DNA from: Legionella bozemanae
GTDB lineage: Bacteria; Pseudomonadota; Gammaproteobacteria; Legionellales; Legionellaceae
NCBI RefSeq assembly: GCF_001648595.1
Contig: NZ_LBAW01000027.1
Span: 1 to 41,824 of the forward strand
DNA length: 41,824 bases
Direction: 5' to 3'
Of the stretch, positions 1 to 9,164 are shown piece after piece. The notes under the pieces are model-generated. The model saw nothing but the letters and a program-made list of their open reading frames with translations, did not search any database and was not told the origin of the DNA. The number at the start of each line of letters is the position of its first letter. Within the stretch, counting starts at the first letter, position 1. A program made the position numbers and the translations under genes.

Positions 1-33
1 AGGCGTGCTGCGTATTCTACTGATTTCCCTCTC

Positions 34-78
34 AGTGTCAAATACTTTTTTCATTTTTTTTAAAAAAATGATGACACT
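34..78 (-). terminator. possible terminator hairpin after tyrS
   Basis: The 7-base arms AGTGTCA (34-40) and TGACACT (72-78) flank an inner A/T palindrome, CATTTTTTT/AAAAAAATG (52-70). The hairpin lies a few bases beyond the tyrS stop codon. The stem is AT-rich and bulged, so it could act as a terminator in either direction. Bases 1-33 show nothing I can identify. Confidence 0.35.
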
Positions 79-82
79 CTGT

Positions 83-1279
83 TTATTGTAAATGCAGCTT
101 GGCAATTCTACGCTTGCCAACTTGTATTATATAGGTTTGGCCTGCAGGCAATACAAGCCCCCCATCCTCAACCTTATCACCATTTATTTTAACCGCACCC
201 TGCTTCACTAAGCGGATTGCTTCTGAAGTACTTTGAGTTAAATTCACTTGCTTCAATAATTGAACTAAAGAAAGTGGTTCTTTTAAAGTTAAGGTTTGTT
301 CTTCCAAATCTTCAGGAATAATACCTTTCTGGAAGCGTTCTATGAATTCTTTGTGTGCTTGTTCTGCTTGTGTTTGATCATGGAAACGAGCTACGATTTC
401 TTTAGCAAAATCAATTTTTATGTCTCTAGGATTTGCTCCCTGAATTACAGATTGTTTTAAAGTCTGTATTTCTTTTCCTGTTTTAAAACTAAGTAAATCA
501 ATATAACGCCACATTAGTTCATCAGATATTGACATAATTTTACCAAACATATCAGCGGCAGGCTCATTAATACCAATATAATTATCCAATGACTTAGACA
601 TTTTTTTCACACCGTCCAAGCCCTCAATTAACGGGGTCATCATGACTACTTGTGGTTCAAGGCCATAATGCTTTTGTAATTCACGACCCATTAGCAAATT
701 AAATTTCTGATCTGAACCACCAAGTTCAACATCTGCTTTGAGTGCAACGGAATCATAACCTTGCAGTAGAGGGTATAAAAACTCATGAATTGCAATTGGT
801 TGGCCCGTAGTATAACGCTTATTGAAATCATCACGTTCTAGCATCCGTGCAACCGTATGTGTTGCCGCCAGGCGAATTAAGTCCACTGCACTAAATTGGG
901 CAAGCCATTGAGAATTAAACACCACTTTTGTTTTAAGAGGATCTAAAATTTTAAAAACTTGCTCCTGGTATGTTTTTGCATTTTCAAGAACTGTTTCTTG
1001 GCTAAGAGGCAAGCGTGTTACGTTTTTTCCAGTTGGGTCGCCGATCATTGCGGTAAAATCACCAATTAAAAAAATGACCTCATGTCCATATTGTTGGAAT
1101 TGTCTTAGCTTATTAAGTAATACAGTATGCCCCAAATGCAAATCAGGTGCAGTTGGATCAAAACCTGCTTTTATTTTTAAAGAAGTTCCCTTTTGTAATT
1201 TTTTTTCTAATTCTTGCTGCGGAAGTACCTCCTCACAGCCTCTTACTAACTCGGAACATACTGAATCTTCGACTATCAT
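83..1279 (-). CDS. tyrS: tyrosyl-tRNA synthetase
   Basis: This enzyme charges tRNA-Tyr with tyrosine in the cytoplasm (class I aminoacyl-tRNA synthetase). The 398-residue product carries the class I signature HLGH at residues 48-51 and KMSKS at 226-230. A C-terminal S4-like RNA-binding segment (about 337-398) contains the typical pattern of residues around [13 protein letters not shown]. Length and motif spacing fit the shorter TyrRS branch (TyrZ-like), which is common in gamma-proteobacteria. The ATG at 1279 is preceded by AAAGG about nine bases upstream. The gene is transcribed divergently from the M23 peptidase gene across a 150-bp gap, the same arrangement often seen for tyrS and a mepM-like gene. 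Confidence 0.96.
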   Translation of the reverse strand: MIVEDSVCSELVRGCEEVLPQQELEKKLQKGTSLKIKAGFDPTAPDLHLGHTVLLNKLRQFQQYGHEVIFLIGDFTAMIGDPTGKNVTRLPLSQETVLENAKTYQEQVFKILDPLKTKVVFNSQWLAQFSAVDLIRLAATHTVARMLERDDFNKRYTTGQPIAIHEFLYPLLQGYDSVALKADVELGGSDQKFNLLMGRELQKHYGLEPQVVMMTPLIEGLDGVKKMSKSLDNYIGINEPAADMFGKIMSISDELMWRYIDLLSFKTGKEIQTLKQSVIQGANPRDIKIDFAKEIVARFHDQTQAEQAHKEFIERFQKGIIPEDLEEQTLTLKEPLSLVQLLKQVNLTQSTSEAIRLVKQGAVKINGDKVEDGGLVLPAGQTYIIQVGKRRIAKLHLQ

Positions 1280-1446
1280 GACATCAAAACCTTTATAAAT
1301 GATTGACCTATCTTCTCACACCGAGTATCTTAGCCCGGTTGGCAATTTCCTGCCATACCTAAAAGGTGATTTAAGATAATTTGTCAGCCGAAATTTAAAA
1401 AATGCAGACAATAGCATGATTTTGGGTGGCAATGTATAGGCAAACG

Positions 1447-2934
1447 ATGGATAAGAAACCTTATATATATATCGAAAAACGAAAAACGAATAAAAATAAA
1501 AAATCTAAGCCATCTAAGGTATTAATGGGTTTTGCTTTGGCTATTGCCTTTTCACTTCCCTATTTCCTTGTAAAAAAATTCTCACATAATCCTCAGCAAG
1601 AGCCTACAACTCAATCCATTACTCTGCCTGATCTGGATGAGGATGGATCTGAAGAATATCAAGATGAGGCATATCAAGAAGATACATATCCCACTGAAGA
1701 AGAACATGTTGCTGAAGAATCTCCATCAGAACTTACTCAAGAAACAGCCAAAACAGTTGTAGAGAACGTGGTTAATACAGTAAGACCCGTCAAAAAAATC
1801 GTCAAGGACAATGAATGGCAAACCATTAGACCTAGATCTGGTGATTCCATGGCTACCATTTTTAAGCGTCTTGGATTATCAGCACAAAATCTGCATTTGG
1901 TGATGCAAAAAAATCCTTATGCAAAAGCACTTACTGCAATAAAGCCAAGCCAGGAACTGAAATTTTTAATTAATAAAAATAAGTTGGAAAAATTAGTTAT
2001 CCCGATGAACAATATACAAACACTGACTGTTTATAGGGATGGCACTATTTATAAAACCAAAATTGATTCCAAAAAAGTGAAAACGCAAGAGCGTTATATC
2101 AGTGGTGTGGTCAAAGGTTCTTTATACGCTACGGCCCAAAATTTAGGGATCCCCAGAAAATTAATTCAACAAATGACTACAATTTTGCGCAAGGAAATCG
2201 ATTTTTCCCGTTCCGTTCGAAGCGGTGATCGTTTCTCTATCGCTTATGATACGTTGTATGTGGAAGACAAAATGGTAGGCATTGGGGATGTTGTTGCTGT
2301 AAGCTATACCAATCAAGGCAAAACCGCCCAAGCGATACGCCATATTAGTAGAAATGGTACTCGTGACTACTATACTCCCAAAGGAGAAAGCTTTAAAAAA
2401 GCTTTTTCACGATATCCCATTAAATTTAGCCATATCAGTTCAACCTTTTCAAATTCCAGATATCATCCAATATTACACTATAAAAGAGCGCATAAAGGCA
2501 TCGATCTTGCAGCACCCATTGGTACTCCGATTCAATCAGTCGGCGATGGGACTATTACCAACATTGGTAGACATAATGGCTACGGTAATATGATTGAAAT
2601 CAAACATGATAAAACGTATAGCACTCTTTATGGACACATGCTTCGATTCGCAAAAGGTCTATCAAAAGGCAGCAAAATAAAACGAGGTCAAGTGATTGGC
2701 TATGTAGGTCAGACAGGTCTTGCGACAGGTCCTCATTGCCATTATGAACTGCATGTTCACAATCAACCAAGGAATCCAACAACGACCTATTTGCCTACAG
2801 CGTCTCCTGTTCCTGCGCGAGAAATGGCTCAGTTTAAGGCAAAAGTGCGTCATGTATTTGCTCGTTTAAAATCACTTGAAAAAACAGACCTTGCCAGTAA
2901 AAACAAGAGCAAGAAGAAAACAAAAGTGGGATAA
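1447..2934 (+). CDS. M23 peptidoglycan DD-endopeptidase (MepM-like)
   Basis: Predicted inner-membrane-anchored zinc endopeptidase that cuts peptide cross-links in peptidoglycan, like E. coli MepM. From this start the order is: a lysine-rich cytoplasmic end, one membrane segment (about 27-43), an acidic low-complexity linker (about 55-105), a LysM/OapA-like region with the sequence RPRSGDSMATIFKRLGLS, and a C-terminal M23 domain. The metal ligands are H349 and D353 in HKGID, and H432 in HCHYELH (H430 and H432). Three starts are possible: GTG 1426, ATG 1432 and ATG 1447. I chose 1447 because AGG lies six bases upstream; the other two lack a well-spaced ribosome site. The lysine-rich tail after the domain is normal for the family. 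Confidence 0.92.
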   Translation: MDKKPYIYIEKRKTNKNKKSKPSKVLMGFALAIAFSLPYFLVKKFSHNPQQEPTTQSITLPDLDEDGSEEYQDEAYQEDTYPTEEEHVAEESPSELTQETAKTVVENVVNTVRPVKKIVKDNEWQTIRPRSGDSMATIFKRLGLSAQNLHLVMQKNPYAKALTAIKPSQELKFLINKNKLEKLVIPMNNIQTLTVYRDGTIYKTKIDSKKVKTQERYISGVVKGSLYATAQNLGIPRKLIQQMTTILRKEIDFSRSVRSGDRFSIAYDTLYVEDKMVGIGDVVAVSYTNQGKTAQAIRHISRNGTRDYYTPKGESFKKAFSRYPIKFSHISSTFSNSRYHPILHYKRAHKGIDLAAPIGTPIQSVGDGTITNIGRHNGYGNMIEIKHDKTYSTLYGHMLRFAKGLSKGSKIKRGQVIGYVGQTGLATGPHCHYELHVHNQPRNPTTTYLPTASPVPAREMAQFKAKVRHVFARLKSLEKTDLASKNKSKKKTKVG

Positions 2935-2949
2935 CCTATATAACTCTCC

Positions 2950-3108
2950 CTAATGTATTTTGACAGGGGTCGAACAACTTGCAGAACCATCATTAGTATT
3001 GAAAGTTGCTGCTTCTTGAATGTCTGATACGGAACAGACGGAAATGTATAACCCGTCTCTGATTTTACATTTGTAATTCCACTGGCTTTTATTGTTAAGA
3101 AAGGGACA
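2950..3108 (-). pseudogene. possible gene remnant downstream of spmB
   Basis: This is a 52-codon open frame between stop codons directly after spmB. The translated end reads like a secreted protein tail, with residues SQWNYKCKIRDG and later SDIQEAATFNTNDGSASCS, containing three cysteines. No ATG, GTG or TTG opens the frame sensibly, so it looks like the 3' end of a degraded gene, perhaps pilin-like. A longer overlapping frame exists here but its residue composition is not protein-like. I cannot assign a family. Confidence 0.3.
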
Positions 3109-3120
3109 TTATCAAAATTA

Positions 3121-3654
3121 TCACCCAAATAAATAACGACAAACAATTACTGCAGCAATAATTCCGGCGAGATCTGCGAGTAAACCAGCTGGAATAGCAT
3201 GTCGTGTACGCCGAATTCCTATAGAACCAAAATATACGGCAATGACGTAAAATGTTGTTTCAGTACTTCCCATCATAGTTGCTGCAATTTTAGCAATAAG
3301 TGAATCCCCTCCATATTGATGAATTAATTCTGCCATCATTCCTGTTGAAGCACTTCCTGAAAAGGGGCGGATTAAAGCCAATGGTAAAACTTCTGGAGGC
3401 ATGCCAATCATGGCTAGAAGCGGAGCAAGAAGATTTGCTAATAAGCTAAAAAATCCCGAAGCACGTAGCATGCCTATTGCAACAATCATTGCAATTAAGT
3501 AAGGAACAATATTCAAAATTGTATCAAAACCTTGTTTTGCCCCCACAATAAACGCATCAAACACATTAATTTTTTTTATTGCAGCATATAGAGGAATGCC
3601 CACGATAAAAACTAAAAGCATCCAATTGGATAATTGATTGGCAAATCCACTCAT
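3121..3654 (-). CDS. SpmB-like nucleoside-recognition (Gate) membrane protein
   Basis: Integral membrane protein of 177 residues with several hydrophobic helices (about 10-25, 55-75, 80-100, 155-175). It contains the conserved segment ALIRPFSGSASTGMM and the sequence GSTETTFYVIAVYFGSIG, both typical of the SpmB/YtaF 'nucleoside recognition' (Gate) family. SpmA and SpmB are needed for spore core dehydration in Bacillus. Non-sporulating bacteria also carry the pair, where the substrate is unknown. The start overlaps the spmA-like stop as ATGA, so the two are almost certainly co-translated. Confidence 0.88.
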   Translation of the reverse strand: MSGFANQLSNWMLLVFIVGIPLYAAIKKINVFDAFIVGAKQGFDTILNIVPYLIAMIVAIGMLRASGFFSLLANLLAPLLAMIGMPPEVLPLALIRPFSGSASTGMMAELIHQYGGDSLIAKIAATMMGSTETTFYVIAVYFGSIGIRRTRHAIPAGLLADLAGIIAAVIVCRYLFG

Positions 3655-4256
3655 AAGGTGTCTTTCCTTCCAACACGAAACATTGGTAATTTTTCTAACT
3701 GTTTTACAGAAATAATGGCAACCAAAGTAGAAATGATCGTTGCGATCAAGGAACTGACTATAACACTGCTGGGATTAGTACTGCCATTTGCCGCCAAATA
3801 GGCGATAGCGGTAGCAGGAATTAATTGCACACTCGAAGTATTAATTGCTAAAAAAGTACACATGGAATTTGTTGCAATTTTTGCATGTTGATTCAGTGTT
3901 TGCAGCTCTTTCATCGCTTGCAGCCCAAATGGCGTTGCTGCATTAGCAAGTCCTAGCATATTGGCAGCAAGATTCATTGTTATAGCCCCCATTGCAGGAT
4001 GTTCAGTGGGGATATCAGGAAATAGTCGTCTTAAAATCGGCCTAAGCGCTTTTCCGAGTAAGTTAACCAAACCTGATTCATTCGCTATAGACATTATTCC
4101 TAACCATAATGTCATGATTCCTGCTAAACCGAGAGCGATGTCAAAACCAAGCTTGGCTGATTCAGTAACGGAACGCGCAACTTCATCAATACGTCCCTCA
4201 ATCACCCCTACTATTACAGAAATCAGTATCATCCCTAGCCAAATTAGATTGAGCAT
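3651..4256 (-). CDS. SpmA-like nucleoside-recognition (Gate) membrane protein
   Basis: Partner of the SpmB-like gene, 201 residues. It has several membrane helices and the family segments LWLGIMSIANESGL and NLAANMLGLANAATPFGL. The second of these, with its NAATPFG turn, is the hallmark of SpmA proteins. I chose ATG 4256 because GGAGG sits six bases upstream; an upstream in-frame ATG at 4268 lies within that ribosome site. The two proteins probably form one membrane complex, whose transported or sensed molecule is not known. The gene is divergent from the DUF1460 gene at 4323. Confidence 0.88.
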   Translation of the reverse strand: MLNLIWLGMILISVIVGVIEGRIDEVARSVTESAKLGFDIALGLAGIMTLWLGIMSIANESGLVNLLGKALRPILRRLFPDIPTEHPAMGAITMNLAANMLGLANAATPFGLQAMKELQTLNQHAKIATNSMCTFLAINTSSVQLIPATAIAYLAANGSTNPSSVIVSSLIATIISTLVAIISVKQLEKLPMFRVGRKDTL

Positions 4257-4322
4257 TCTTGCCTCCATACTTTGGAACAGGTTAAAATGTAGTTATTTTT
4301 TGGCCTTAGATAGAAAAAACTG

Positions 4323-5330
4323 ATGAAGTACACACTTACTCCCTTAAAACATCTGATGTTTATAACCTGTCTTTTCGTTTCTTTTCAAAGTAATGCTTTT
4401 GATGCAAATAGTACTGAAAAACAGGCTAATTCCTCAATAGAGAAACTATACCATAATCTAAGCAGCATGCCGAATAGTTCCATGCCAAACAGAATTGATT
4501 GGATTAGCAGCCAATTTTTAGGGGTGCGTTATCTTCTTGGCTCTCTTGGAGAAGGTTCAACAGCTCGATATGATCAATTTCCCAAATACCGCGTTGATGC
4601 GTTCGACTGTGATACCTACGTAAACACCATTTTATCTTTAGCTGTAGCAAACTCCCTTACCTCATTTCAACAATGTATCAATAACATACGTTATAAAAAT
4701 GGGACAGTTTCTTACCTGCAACGAAATCATTTTACTGGCTTGGATTGGAATCAAAATAATCAGCGTAGTGGAATATTGGAAGATATTACGCTCACTATTA
4801 AAGATCAAAATAACCAGCCGGTTGCCAAAGTTGCTGATGCAGTCATTAATAAGCCCAATTGGTATGCCTTTAAAACCGTAGAAACAATTAGATTGCAACG
4901 CACAGATAAAGTGAAAGAAGAGAAACGATTGGCCGAATTAAAAAGCAAAGGTGCTAAATTAGAAGTCGCCTCAGAAAAAGTTCCTTATCTGCCTTTTACT
5001 GCATTATTTTCCGAAAATAAACCCAATATGTATTTATTTGCACAAATTCCTCATGGAGCAATTATTGAAATTGTTAGACCAAACTGGGATTTAAGTCAAA
5101 AAATCGGCACCGCGTTAAATATTTCACATTTGGGCTTTGCAATTAGAAATAATGGTCAATTGTATTTTCGCGAAGCTTCGTCAGAATATGGCAAAGTAGT
5201 TGATGTGCCATTGATTGATTATCTTGAGAAAGCGCAAAGCAGTCCAACAATTAAAGGCATCAATGTCCAAATCGTTGTACCTAAAAGGCCATTAGCAGAC
5301 TGTAAAATGCCTGTTTCAAATCAAACTTAA
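4323..5330 (+). CDS. DUF1460 family exported amidase-like protein
   Basis: Predicted periplasmic or surface cysteine hydrolase of the NlpC/P60-like superfamily (DUF1460, 'N-acetylmuramoyl-L-alanine amidase-like'). It has 335 residues, with a signal peptide at about 1-25 ending near SNA. The probable catalytic cysteine is C96 in DAFDCDTYVNT, and the probable histidine is in ISHLGFAIR near residue 267. The RNHFTGLDW motif also fits the family. No strong ribosome site precedes the ATG (only AGATAGAAAA). The substrate is unproven. A REPIN follows the stop codon, which would end up in the 3' untranslated RNA. Confidence 0.85.
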   Translation: MKYTLTPLKHLMFITCLFVSFQSNAFDANSTEKQANSSIEKLYHNLSSMPNSSMPNRIDWISSQFLGVRYLLGSLGEGSTARYDQFPKYRVDAFDCDTYVNTILSLAVANSLTSFQQCINNIRYKNGTVSYLQRNHFTGLDWNQNNQRSGILEDITLTIKDQNNQPVAKVADAVINKPNWYAFKTVETIRLQRTDKVKEEKRLAELKSKGAKLEVASEKVPYLPFTALFSENKPNMYLFAQIPHGAIIEIVRPNWDLSQKIGTALNISHLGFAIRNNGQLYFREASSEYGKVVDVPLIDYLEKAQSSPTIKGINVQIVVPKRPLADCKMPVSNQT

Positions 5331-5353
5331 TTTGGGTAAACTACAAAACAAAT

Positions 5354-5432
5354 GTAGCCTGGGTGAAGCGCAGCGTAACCCGGGTTAATTGGACTAAAAT
5401 TCCCGGGTTACGCTGCGCTTCACCCAGGCTAC
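5354..5432. repeat. REPIN: inverted pair of GTAG-REP sequences
   Basis: Two identical 31-base arms (5354-5384 and 5402-5432) in inverted orientation are separated by 17 bases. Each arm begins GTAG and is itself a hairpin, CCTGGGT pairing with ACCCGGG (one T-G wobble) around the loop GAAGCGCAGCGTA. Inverted pairs of short GTAG-headed REPs are what is called a REPIN, mobilised by RAYT transposases encoded elsewhere. It lies between two convergent-free plus-strand genes and could also stabilise the upstream transcript end. Confidence 0.88.
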
Positions 5433-5454
5433 ATCAGGCATTAGGATCATTAAA

Positions 5455-6906
5455 ATGAATTACGGATTAACGCATAAACCCACTTTATCAACTAGTGAAT
5501 GTCTTGTTCTTGGGGTATTTTCTGATGCTGAGTTAACCGACTTTGCTATGGCTCTAGATAAGGAGCATCATGGTCTAATCAGTAGGCTTATTAAGAAAAC
5601 CTCTGAATCAGGCGATATACAATGGCATCATGATGTGCATGGCAGTTTATTGATCATTCAATGTGGCGAACAAGCAAAATTTACTCCTTCCCAGCTTAAA
5701 AAAAGACTAGGTGAGATCACAGGGGCATTAATTAAACACCGCATCCGAACTGCCACTGTATGTTTGCCATTAATCACTCAATATTCTGCGGATTGGCAAT
5801 TGGAGCAAATGGTTACTCAAATAGATAATCAATGCTATCAATTACTGGATTTTAAAAAGAAAAAAGCCAAACCTCATCAATTAGAAGCCATAACTTTTTA
5901 CTTGCCCAATGCCAGTGAAGAGGGATTAAAATCAGGCCAGGCAATTGCAGCAGGCGTTGAATTGAGCCGTCATCTGGCAGATATGCCCGCCAATATCTGT
6001 ACACCAACTTATTTGGGGGAACAAGCCATACAGCTTGCCAAAGAATTCACCCAACACATGAGTTGTAAGGTGATGGGCCCCGATGAAATGCGCAAAATGG
6101 GCATGGAGACTTTATTAGCAGTTGCACAAGGCTCAGCCCAGCCACCAAGACTTATAGACATCCATTACAAGGGGGCTGGTGATCTACCTCCAATAATTTT
6201 GGTGGGGAAAGGAATTACTTTTGATTCAGGTGGACTATCCATCAAGCCGGCAAATGCGATGGATGAAATGAAATATGATATGTCTGGTGCTGCCAGTGTA
6301 TTAGGTACTTTAAAAGCCTGTGCTTTATTAAAGCTTCCTATCAATGTTATAGGTTTAATCGCCAGTGCTGAGAATATGGTGAGTGGCACCTCAGTGAAAT
6401 CGGGAGATATTGTCACTAGTATGTCAGGACAAACTGTTGAAATTATTAATACCGATGCTGAAGGTCGTTTGGTCTTAGCTGATGCCTTAACTTATGCAGA
6501 ACGATATCAACCTGAATTTGTCATCGATATCGCAACCCTTACTGGTGGAATTATTGTCGCCTTAGGGACTGTAGCATCCGGTTTTATGACTCAGGATGAG
6601 GAGTTGGCACAACTGATTGAAAACGCGGCTAAAGAAAGCAATGATAGAGTCTGGCGTATGCCTTTAGATGATGAATACCAAGATGCTCTTGATAGCCCTT
6701 TAGCAGATATGATCAATGCAGGTTTTGATCGCACTGCAAGTAGTATTACTGCTGCATGTTTCCTATCTCGCTTTACTGAAAAGTATCGTTGGGCACATTT
6801 GGACATTGCAGGTACAGCCTGGGTTTTTGGTAAAAATCGTAATGCTACGGGTAGACCTGTTCCCTTACTCACTCAAATAATACGCCATGCCAGCAATTCG
6901 CGTTGA
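5455..6906 (+). CDS. pepA: leucyl aminopeptidase (M17)
   Basis: Cytosolic metallo-aminopeptidase releasing N-terminal leucine and other residues from peptides; PepA in E. coli is also a DNA-binding accessory factor for site-specific recombination. The product has 483 residues, a divergent N-terminal domain, and an M17 catalytic domain with [11 protein letters not shown] (K252, D257) and NTDAEGR (residues 332-338; D334, E336 metal ligands, R338 catalytic). AGGA lies nine bases before the ATG. Its last 20 bases overlap holC, the same pepA-holC pairing as in many gamma-proteobacteria. It is one of two M17 enzymes in the window. Confidence 0.95.
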   Translation: MNYGLTHKPTLSTSECLVLGVFSDAELTDFAMALDKEHHGLISRLIKKTSESGDIQWHHDVHGSLLIIQCGEQAKFTPSQLKKRLGEITGALIKHRIRTATVCLPLITQYSADWQLEQMVTQIDNQCYQLLDFKKKKAKPHQLEAITFYLPNASEEGLKSGQAIAAGVELSRHLADMPANICTPTYLGEQAIQLAKEFTQHMSCKVMGPDEMRKMGMETLLAVAQGSAQPPRLIDIHYKGAGDLPPIILVGKGITFDSGGLSIKPANAMDEMKYDMSGAASVLGTLKACALLKLPINVIGLIASAENMVSGTSVKSGDIVTSMSGQTVEIINTDAEGRLVLADALTYAERYQPEFVIDIATLTGGIIVALGTVASGFMTQDEELAQLIENAAKESNDRVWRMPLDDEYQDALDSPLADMINAGFDRTASSITAACFLSRFTEKYRWAHLDIAGTAWVFGKNRNATGRPVPLLTQIIRHASNSR

Positions 6907-7327
6907 TTTTTATTTATTAGCAAGCGATCAGAACGATGCACGTTGGCTGGTCGCTTGTCGTCTTTTGGAAAAAGCTTATGCCAAAGGTCATAAAGTTTAT
7001 GTCTTGTGCAATAACAAACAGGATGCTGAGCTACTGGATGAGTTGTTATGGACATTCAAAGAAGATAGTTTTATCCCACATAACCTACAAGGTGAAGGTC
7101 CTGAACCACCTCCCCCAATACAAATTGGTTATGAACGTGAACCCAGAGGGTTTAATGATATTTTGTTAAATCTTTCCAATTCTATTCCATCTTTTTATGC
7201 CAGATTTAAACGTATAATGGAATTAGTAATCAATGTAGAAACTGAAAAAGAACAAAGCCGCGCACATTATAGAGACTACAGAGCAAAAGGTTGTGAGTTG
7301 CATACACATCAGATTGAGATGAAATAG
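6887..7327 (+). CDS. holC: DNA polymerase III chi subunit
   Basis: Chi links the clamp-loader complex to single-stranded-DNA-binding protein during replication. The 146-residue product starts with the usual [12 protein letters not shown] pattern. It shows the conserved segments [19 protein letters not shown] and [17 protein letters not shown]. Length is normal for chi. It overlaps the end of pepA by 20 bases in another frame, so it is probably translated from the pepA transcript. A REPIN follows 35 bases after the stop. Confidence 0.94.
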   Translation: MPAIRVDFYLLASDQNDARWLVACRLLEKAYAKGHKVYVLCNNKQDAELLDELLWTFKEDSFIPHNLQGEGPEPPPPIQIGYEREPRGFNDILLNLSNSIPSFYARFKRIMELVINVETEKEQSRAHYRDYRAKGCELHTHQIEMK

Positions 7328-7361
7328 CGCCAAGCCAATTATTTGATTCAAATGGCAAATT

Positions 7362-7461
7362 GTAGCTTGGTCGCCTGGGTGCAGCGTAACGAAAACCCGG
7401 GGTAATGGAGCATGAATAAAACTTCTTAATCCCGGGTTTCGCTACGCTGCACCCAGGCTAC
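7362..7461. repeat. REPIN, with a short insertion in the left arm
   Basis: The left arm starts GTAG at 7362 and carries about eight extra bases before CCTGGGT. The right arm (read on the minus strand from 7461) starts GTAGCCTGGGT, has the loop GCAGCGTAGCGAA, and closes with ACCCGGG. Arms face each other as in the copy at 5354. It sits between the convergent genes holC and the DUF1840 gene, where it could also serve as a bidirectional transcript end. Confidence 0.82.
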
Positions 7462-7474
7462 AAAAAATAATGTC

Positions 7475-7765
7475 TTAATCCCAAAGAACATCTTTATCTT
7501 TTTTTATTGCCGCTTGTAGTAAACTAATTAAAGGAACAGCACGTTTTGCAAGGCTAATTTCCTGTTCGTTGTCTTCATCATCCTCGACAACTTTTTTTTC
7601 TTTTTGAAGACCAGTCTGCAACCTCTCCAAAGCTTCAGGAAGCTGTTCGGATTTAATCGCTCCAGGAACGGTGCCGCTATGTCCCATTAAAGAAAGCAAA
7701 CGTTTAGCTATATCGGCAAAATAAGTAATGTCTTCATAGGCATCTGTATGAAATGTTATTAACAT
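7475..7765 (-). CDS. DUF1840 family protein
   Basis: Small soluble protein of 96 residues. It matches the DUF1840 pattern: it begins MLITFHTDAYEDITYF, has the sequence LLSLMGHSGTVPGAI in the middle, and ends with AKRAVPLISLLQAAIKKD. The function is unknown. The start at 7765 is chosen over an in-frame upstream codon because AAGGAG lies seven bases before it. It follows the second M17 aminopeptidase by 30 bases on the same strand, so the two are likely one transcript. Confidence 0.8.
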   Translation of the reverse strand: MLITFHTDAYEDITYFADIAKRLLSLMGHSGTVPGAIKSEQLPEALERLQTGLQKEKKVVEDDEDNEQEISLAKRAVPLISLLQAAIKKDKDVLWD

Positions 7766-7795
7766 CAAAATCTCCTTTTTAAACACCACATTTTA

Positions 7796-9160
7796 TTATC
7801 CATAAACCTTCAGCAAATATTCTGCAACAGTACGTAACCCCATCGCTTCGCCTCCTTCAGGTTTTCCAGGCTTACTGCTTAAATTCCACGCCATAATGTC
7901 AAAATGCATCCATGGGATGGATTTTGTTACGAAACGTTGAAGAAATAACCCCGCAACAATTGCTCCTGCATAAGGATGATCACTGGCATTAGTCAAATCA
8001 GCAATGCTTGAGCGAAGCAATTCTTCATAAGCAGCAAATAAAGGCAAACGCCAGATAGGATCGGCTGCTTTATGCGATGCAGCCGCCACTTCTGCGGCCA
8101 ATTGATCATTATTAGTAAACAGAGCAGCTATTTCGGTACCTACTGAAACTCGAGCAGCTCCAGTTAAAGTCGCAAAATCAATGAGCAGCTCAGGCTGTTC
8201 TTCACACGCCTTTACCAAAGCATCAGCCAAGACCAAACGTCCTTCTGCATCTGTATTATGTACCTCCACTGTTAAGCCATTACGCATTGTTAGGACATCA
8301 CCAGGTCTAAATGCATCAGGTCCTATAGAGTTTTCAACCGCAGGAATAAGCATCTGTAAATGCACGGGCAAATTGCAAGTCATAATCCATTGTGCAAGGC
8401 CTATTACATGTGCTGCGCCGCCCATATCTTTTTTCATTAACCGCATGCCCGATGCCGATTTAATATCTAGGCCGCCGCTATCAAAACAAACGCCTTTTCC
8501 TACCAGAGTAATATGAGGGTTTTTCTCATCGCCCCAAGTTAACGACAACAAACGGGGCGCTGATTTGGAAGCACGTCCAACAGCATGAATTGCTGGAAAA
8601 TTATCCTTTAGTAATTCATCGCCCACCCACTGCCTGAATTGTGCTTTATGGGTTTTAGCTAATTGCTCCACTACTTCCGCTAATTCTTTGGGGCCTAAAT
8701 CACTTGTTGGTTTGTTGATTAAATCCCTCACTAAAAAATGAGCTTGGGTTAATGCCAAAAGAGAGTTTAAATCATCTGGATGAATCATTAAAAGACGAGG
8801 TTGCAGATCGTGTCTTTTATATGCGTCAAAACGATATTGCGCCAACGCCCAAGCCATTGTTGCTTCCTGAGTACAAGTGCCTTGCACCTGATAAATATTA
8901 GGCGGAAGTGATAATGCCGCATTGGCTAAAGCTTGAACCTGATTCCCATCGCCTGTACCGACATAAGCTTTATCAATTAATCCATCTGCATTCTGAATAA
9001 AACAACAATCCCCTATTTTTCCTTTAAATTGATACAAGGCAAGACAATTTTGTTCTGCTGGAGACAGCATACTTATTCCTTCTTCCCTTTGGCTTTGTGA
9101 CATCAAATAAAGAGGAATGGCCCTGTCACTCTGAGTTTCATAAAACAATTTTGCTTGCAT
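7796..9160 (-). CDS. second M17 leucyl aminopeptidase-type enzyme
   Basis: Cytosolic aminopeptidase of family M17, 454 residues, distinct from PepA at 5455. The catalytic domain shows VGKGVCFDSGG (K222, D227), KKDMGGAAHVIG and NTDAEGR (residues 302-308). The N-terminal domain (about 1-140) is shorter and different from that of PepA, as in the proteobacterial branch often annotated simply as 'leucyl aminopeptidase family protein'. It lies four bases after murJ on the same strand, so the genes murJ, this one and the DUF1840 gene probably form an operon. Exact substrate preference cannot be read from sequence. Confidence 0.92.
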   Translation of the reverse strand: MQAKLFYETQSDRAIPLYLMSQSQREEGISMLSPAEQNCLALYQFKGKIGDCCFIQNADGLIDKAYVGTGDGNQVQALANAALSLPPNIYQVQGTCTQEATMAWALAQYRFDAYKRHDLQPRLLMIHPDDLNSLLALTQAHFLVRDLINKPTSDLGPKELAEVVEQLAKTHKAQFRQWVGDELLKDNFPAIHAVGRASKSAPRLLSLTWGDEKNPHITLVGKGVCFDSGGLDIKSASGMRLMKKDMGGAAHVIGLAQWIMTCNLPVHLQMLIPAVENSIGPDAFRPGDVLTMRNGLTVEVHNTDAEGRLVLADALVKACEEQPELLIDFATLTGAARVSVGTEIAALFTNNDQLAAEVAAASHKAADPIWRLPLFAAYEELLRSSIADLTNASDHPYAGAIVAGLFLQRFVTKSIPWMHFDIMAWNLSSKPGKPEGGEAMGLRTVAEYLLKVYG

Positions 9161-9164
9161 ATTT

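Noticed and set aside
2850..3146. 98-codon minus-strand frame downstream of spmB
   Set aside because: It runs into the antisense of the M23 gene and its residue composition is not protein-like; another frame in the same place (2950-3108) reads better.
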